From positions 1 through 34,250 of the forward strand of contig NZ_JAICZW010000081.1 in the NCBI RefSeq assembly GCF_029057325.1: a stretch of 34,250 bases of DNA. Reading direction: 5' to 3'. The notes below the pieces were generated by a model. The model saw only the letters and a list, made by a program, of their open reading frames with translations. It was not told where the DNA came from and made no database searches. The stretch comes from Bacteroides sp. Its GTDB lineage: Bacteria > Bacteroidota > Bacteroidia > Bacteroidales > Bacteroidaceae. Shown piece after piece: positions 31,671 to 34,250 of the stretch. The position numbers were made by a program, and so were the translations under genes. Numbering within the stretch: the stretch's first letter is position 1; every line of letters starts with the position of its first letter.

Positions 31671-32906
31671 TTATCTCTTTCCCAGCAACCTCCTGCTGAG
31701 GTACCTCACTGGATACCATACCGACAGGAATCCTACGGCAATGACTGTTCCGAATATCAAGAAGATGTCCGTGGCATGTACACTCACCGGATAGGCATCC
31801 ACTACAAACGCTCCGTTTCCTCCGCCCAATGAAATCAATCCGAAACGCTGTTGCAGGAAGCAGAGCAGCAGCCCCAAGGCAATGCCTGCAAGAGCACCGA
31901 ACAGGGTAATCAGTCTTCCTTCCAGCAGGAAAATGCGGGCTATGAGCCGATCGTCGGCACCTAAGTTGCGCAATGTCTCTACATCCTCGCGCTTGTCCAA
32001 TATCAGCATGGAGAGCGAGCCGATGACGTTGAAGCAGGCGATGGCAAGAATAAACGTGAGGAACAGGTAGGAGATAAGCTTTTCTATTTCCATGATGCGG
32101 AAGACATCGGCTTGCTGCTCGTAGCGGTTCTGTACGGTGAAACGGTCGCCAAGTATTGTTGCTATCTTTTTCTGTACGGAGTGGAGGTCGGCGCCGGGCT
32201 TCAGTTTCAGTTCGATGGCAGAAACCTCCGTCTCATAGTCGAACAGGCGGCGGGCGAAACTGAGGGAGGTCAGGATATAGTGTGCGTCATACTTCTGCTG
32301 GTTGACGGCAAAGACAGCGCCGGGCGAGAAGAGGTATTCCCGATTGAAGGCGGCAGTGGGATTGGCTATGTTTACCCGCACGTTCCGTTTGGGAGCATAG
32401 ACCGATAGCGGGTTCACGAAATGGAGTCCTGTCCCTAATTCTGAAATAAATTCCACACCCATGAATCCGTAATCCACTATCGAGTCGTTCAATAGGAATG
32501 TTCCTGTGCCGTAGAGCAGGCTGTCGATGGAGGTCAGTTGCCGGAAGTTGTCCTCCACTCCCTTGATGACCGCCATCGCCTGTCGATCCTTGTATTGTAC
32601 CATGGCGTTTTCTTCCAGTGTTTCTGTCCAGATGTCAATTTCAGGCAGAGATTTCACCTGTTGGAGGGTGGGGGAGGAGGGGGCGAACACCTTGCCTTCG
32701 CGGACGGTGATTTTCAGTTCGGGGTCGAAAGCGGTAAAGAAGCTTGCCACCATGTCCTGAAAGCCGTTGAATACGGACAAGGTACACACCAATGCCAACG
32801 TGCCCAATGCCACTCCGCATGCCGAGATGGCGGAGATGATGTTGATGGCATTGTGCTTCTTTTTAGAGAAGAGATAGCGGCGGGCGATGAAGAGGGGGAA
32901 GTTCAT
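31671..32906 (-). CDS. LolC/LolE-type ABC permease (FtsX-like)
   Basis: This is an inner-membrane permease of the lipoprotein-releasing type, 411 residues. A first span follows the N-terminus MNFPLFIARRYLFSKKKHNA (a motif typical of LolC/E). Then comes a large periplasmic MacB-like region (about 50-260) and three spans in the FtsX-like domain (about 270-400: ISYLFLTFILAIACFNVIGS, LLEGRLITLFGALAGIALGL, IFLIFGTVIAVGFLSVWYPV). In the LolCDE system it extracts lipoproteins from the inner membrane. Its ATPase partner is not in the window. It lies 159 bp after rbfA on the same strand, with a hairpin between. Many Bacteroidetes carry this single permease near rbfA. Confidence 0.87.
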   Translation of the reverse strand: MNFPLFIARRYLFSKKKHNAINIISAISACGVALGTLALVCTLSVFNGFQDMVASFFTAFDPELKITVREGKVFAPSSPTLQQVKSLPEIDIWTETLEENAMVQYKDRQAMAVIKGVEDNFRQLTSIDSLLYGTGTFLLNDSIVDYGFMGVEFISELGTGLHFVNPLSVYAPKRNVRVNIANPTAAFNREYLFSPGAVFAVNQQKYDAHYILTSLSFARRLFDYETEVSAIELKLKPGADLHSVQKKIATILGDRFTVQNRYEQQADVFRIMEIEKLISYLFLTFILAIACFNVIGSLSMLILDKREDVETLRNLGADDRLIARIFLLEGRLITLFGALAGIALGLLLCFLQQRFGLISLGGGNGAFVVDAYPVSVHATDIFLIFGTVIAVGFLSVWYPVRYLSRRLLGKR

Positions 32907-32951
32907 GGTGATAGCGGATGGAGTTGTGTCAAAACGGACTTACTTTTTTTA

Positions 32952-33012
32952 AGGCACGGATTACATGGAATACGCAGAGTAGCGAAAGAGAAAATCCGTG
33001 TAATCCGTGCCT
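32952..33012. repeat. Palindromic repeat between rbfA and the permease gene
   Basis: AGGCACGGATTACATGGA (32952-32969) and TCCGTGTAATCCGTGCCT (32995-33012) are inverted copies with 17 of 18 matches. The loop is 25 nt. On the minus strand it sits between rbfA and the permease gene and could modulate read-through. It resembles genus-wide palindromic repeats rather than a clean terminator, as no T run follows on the minus strand. Confidence 0.75.
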
Positions 33013-33065
33013 GAATGATATCATTATGTGAGTCTCTTCTTCATTCCGATGCGCCTTTTTATTGC

Positions 33066-33407
33066 TTATTTATCCTCTTTCAATAGTTCGTCGATTCGTT
33101 CCAGATAGTCCAATGAGTCATCTACGAAGAATTTCAATTCAGGGATGATGCGCAACTGGTGGCGTACCCGTGTGCCCAGTTCAAAGCGGATGGATTTCAT
33201 GTTGGCATTGATGTTTTTAATTATCTCCTCTCCCTTTTCCGAAGGGAATACGCTGAGGTAGGCACGTGCCACGCTCATATCGGGACTGATGCGTACGGCA
33301 CTGACGGAAATCAGTACGCCGGGCATAGCTTTGGTCTGCAATAAGAAGATGTCGCTCAACTCTTTTTGGAGGAGACGGGCGATTTTGTTTTGTCTGGTCG
33401 TTTCCAT
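33066..33407 (-). CDS. rbfA: 30S ribosome-binding factor RbfA
   Basis: This small KH-fold protein matures the 16S rRNA end in the 30S subunit. It has 113 residues: METTRQNKIARLLQKELSDI, then GVLISVSAVRISPDMSVARA and YLSVFPSEKGEE. The C-terminal KH part has RVRHQLRIIPELKFFVDDSL. Both the residue pattern and length are typical. A TAACTTTG -7 box at 33436-33443 lies upstream. Confidence 0.94.
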   Translation of the reverse strand: METTRQNKIARLLQKELSDIFLLQTKAMPGVLISVSAVRISPDMSVARAYLSVFPSEKGEEIIKNINANMKSIRFELGTRVRHQLRIIPELKFFVDDSLDYLERIDELLKEDK

Positions 33408-33435
33408 ACGGCTTGTCTTTTTTTAAATTGGAGAG

Positions 33436-33443
33436 CAAAGTTA
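33436..33443 (-). promoter_or_regulatory. -7 box for rbfA
   Basis: Minus strand TAACTTTG, matching TAnnTTTG, lies 29-36 nt before the ATG at 33407. Twenty bases further upstream stands TTCG instead of TTTG, so the -33 element is weak. Confidence 0.55.
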
Positions 33444-33480
33444 GACAAAAACGCTGGAATAAGCGAATAAAAACAGAAAG

Positions 33481-33505
33481 AAAAGCCGTGAGGGACACGG
33501 CTTTT
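33481..33505. terminator. Hairpin upstream of the rbfA promoter
   Basis: AAAAGCCGTG (33481-33490) pairs with CACGGCTTTT (33496-33505) around AGGGA. On the minus strand it is followed by TTTCTTTCTG and would end transcripts coming from the nuclease-protein gene at 33816 and beyond. The gene-free stretch 33408-33815 holds this hairpin, the rbfA promoter and the putative small transcript at 33610-33776. Confidence 0.7.
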
Positions 33506-33609
33506 TCATTTACGGAAGTTAAAGGGGTTATCACTTTGCTTCATTTCATTAGGAGTAAAGCCGCATTCTCTTCTTTCAGTCGATAAAATCTTCCTTCTCG
33601 TAGATATTA

Positions 33610-33641
33610 TTTGGATATATTTTTGCAAGGCTTTACTTTTG
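33610..33641 (+). promoter_or_regulatory. Consensus promoter with no annotated gene behind it
   Basis: TTTG (33610-33613), 20 nt, TACTTTTG (33634-33641): both boxes match on the plus strand. The next plus-strand structure is a terminator about 100 nt further on, so this promoter appears to drive a short RNA. Confidence 0.65.
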
Positions 33642-33648
33642 TAGCACA

Positions 33649-33772
33649 TTTTAAAGAATAAATCAATGTGAGTAAAAGTCATTTTGTAATAGAAGAACTC
33701 TTTCTAAATAGCGTTTTTTCATGTATTATTGACTTGAGCCGTTTTTACCCGTGAGGGCAGAAACGGTTTTTT
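33649..33772 (+). ncRNA. Candidate small RNA or small-peptide mRNA (about 120 nt)
   Basis: The stretch is bounded by a consensus promoter and an intrinsic terminator on the plus strand. It contains a possible 28-codon frame from GTG 33668 to TGA 33752 (SKSHFVIEELFLNSVFSCII, then DLSRFYP), whose stop lies in the terminator loop. No plus-strand gene follows, so a cis leader for a downstream gene is unlikely here. I do not recognise an RNA family. Ends are estimates. Confidence 0.45.
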
Positions 33773-33776
33773 ATTT
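33739..33776 (+). terminator. Intrinsic terminator of the small transcript
   Basis: CCGTTT (33739-33744) pairs with AAACGG (33761-33766). The stem continues with a T.G wobble, a T-A pair and one A/C mismatch to CCC/GGG closed by a GTGA (GNRA-type) loop at 33751-33754. TTTTTTATTT follows directly on the plus strand. Confidence 0.8.
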
Positions 33777-33815
33777 AATCTGTGAATTTCGTGCAATTCA
33801 GCGGGGTGTAAGATG

Positions 33816-34250
33816 TTAGTCCACTACCCACTTCTCTATATTCCGTGTCTCCCCGCTGAAGTTCACCCCTATCTTGAAGAGTTTTCTTCCGTCGGCTTCG
33901 AAGGGTGTGGCGTACTGTTTTTCGTTGATTTGCCACAACGCCTCTTCGGCCGTGCCTTCCAGCTTGAACTCCATGACGTAGATGTACTTGTCGGTTTTCA
34001 GCACAAGATCTATGCGGCCTTGTGAGGTGTGGTACTCCACTTGGACGTAGAAGCCGAGCAGCTTGAATACGATGAAAAGCACGTTCTGGTAATGCAGTTC
34101 CCGGTTGCGCACCAGTTCGTAGGGGGTGTCGGCAAAGAAACTTTGCAGGCGGTGGAAGAAGGCGTTATAGTCACCCCGCTCTATTTCCCGGACGAAGTTT
34201 TGTATCTGGAACGGCGCTTCCACCTTGTTGGTATTGGCGTAGAACGGTAG
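33816..34250 (-). CDS. C-terminal part of an AAA-ATPase/PD-(D/E)XK nuclease protein
   Basis: The frame is open to the right edge and continues beyond it; the GTG at 34223 is not a credible start because coding sequence continues above it (FYANTNKVEAPFQI). The visible 144 residues hold a PD-(D/E)XK nuclease-like core: GRIDLVLKTDKYIYVMEFKL (Asp then ExK after a hydrophobic strand) and the following ALWQINEKQYATPF helix. It ends KLFKIGVNFSGETRNIEKW. This matches the DUF1703-type C-terminal domain that is fused to AAA-ATPase-like domains in many Bacteroides proteins. The N-terminal ATPase part would lie outside the window. Biological role unknown; such genes are numerous in this lineage. Confidence 0.85.
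   Translation of the reverse strand, partial: LPFYANTNKVEAPFQIQNFVREIERGDYNAFFHRLQSFFADTPYELVRNRELHYQNVLFIVFKLLGFYVQVEYHTSQGRIDLVLKTDKYIYVMEFKLEGTAEEALWQINEKQYATPFEADGRKLFKIGVNFSGETRNIEKWVVD

Noticed and set aside
33816..34223. Complete small gene starting at GTG 34223
   Set aside because: Coding sequence continues in frame to the window edge, and the domain is the usual C-terminal nuclease part of a longer protein.

Overview
The window reads as a chromosomal segment of a gut Bacteroides or close Bacteroidales relative. Clean Bacteroidetes-type promoters occur several times (TTTG, about 20 nt, TAnnTTTG), for example before aroQ and the DUF6266 gene. Lipoprotein signals are frequent, and the lineage-typical families DUF3244, DUF6266, TlpA/DUF4369-like proteins and a TPR/OmpA lipoprotein are all present. 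No tRNA, rRNA, CRISPR array or intact insertion sequence was seen.

Layout. Positions 1-1866 hold metG (minus strand, C-terminus off the left edge). Positions 2003-10413 hold the most interesting block: a minus-strand cluster for a double-glycine-leader, six-cysteine peptide. In transcription order it contains the precursor (10413-10213), a TlpA-like lipoprotein, a three-part protein (degenerate C39-like domain, VKOR, thioredoxin), a fossil 5' fragment of the transporter gene, a second TlpA-like protein, a C39-peptidase ABC transporter and an HlyD-type adaptor. Upstream lie a DUF3244 secreted protein, a membrane-spanning TPR/HTH putative regulator and an AAA-like ATPase (10487-13746). A row of GTGTATAA repeats stands before the DUF3244 promoter. 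Positions 14187-17905 carry a DUF6266 gene and a three-gene set of exported proteins, one of which (a putative papain-like protein with a C-terminal beta domain) is split by an in-frame TGA. Positions 17906-19234 are largely gene-free.

From 19235 on the content is mostly core: an ADP-forming acyl-CoA synthetase, a radical SAM/lipoprotein pair (21535-23065), YifB, a thioredoxin-fold lipoprotein without its CxxC, a TPR/OmpA lipoprotein, a XerD-type recombinase, aroQ, pyruvate kinase, an O-methyltransferase, a LolC/E-type permease and rbfA. A promoter/terminator pair at 33610-33776 brackets a possible roughly 120-nt RNA. The C-terminus of a PD-(D/E)XK nuclease protein closes the window.

How the parts may work together (inference): the precursor is made with a 22-residue leader. 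The C39-like domain of the VKOR fusion may dock that leader so that VKOR-thioredoxin can introduce or isomerise disulfides. TlpA-like proteins may reduce wrong pairings, the C39 transporter removes the leader after Gly-Gly during export, and HlyD bridges the periplasm. The transporter and adaptor are GC-rich while the redox genes and precursor are AT-rich. A 174-bp copy of the transporter's 5' end left behind the VKOR gene points to assembly by recombination.
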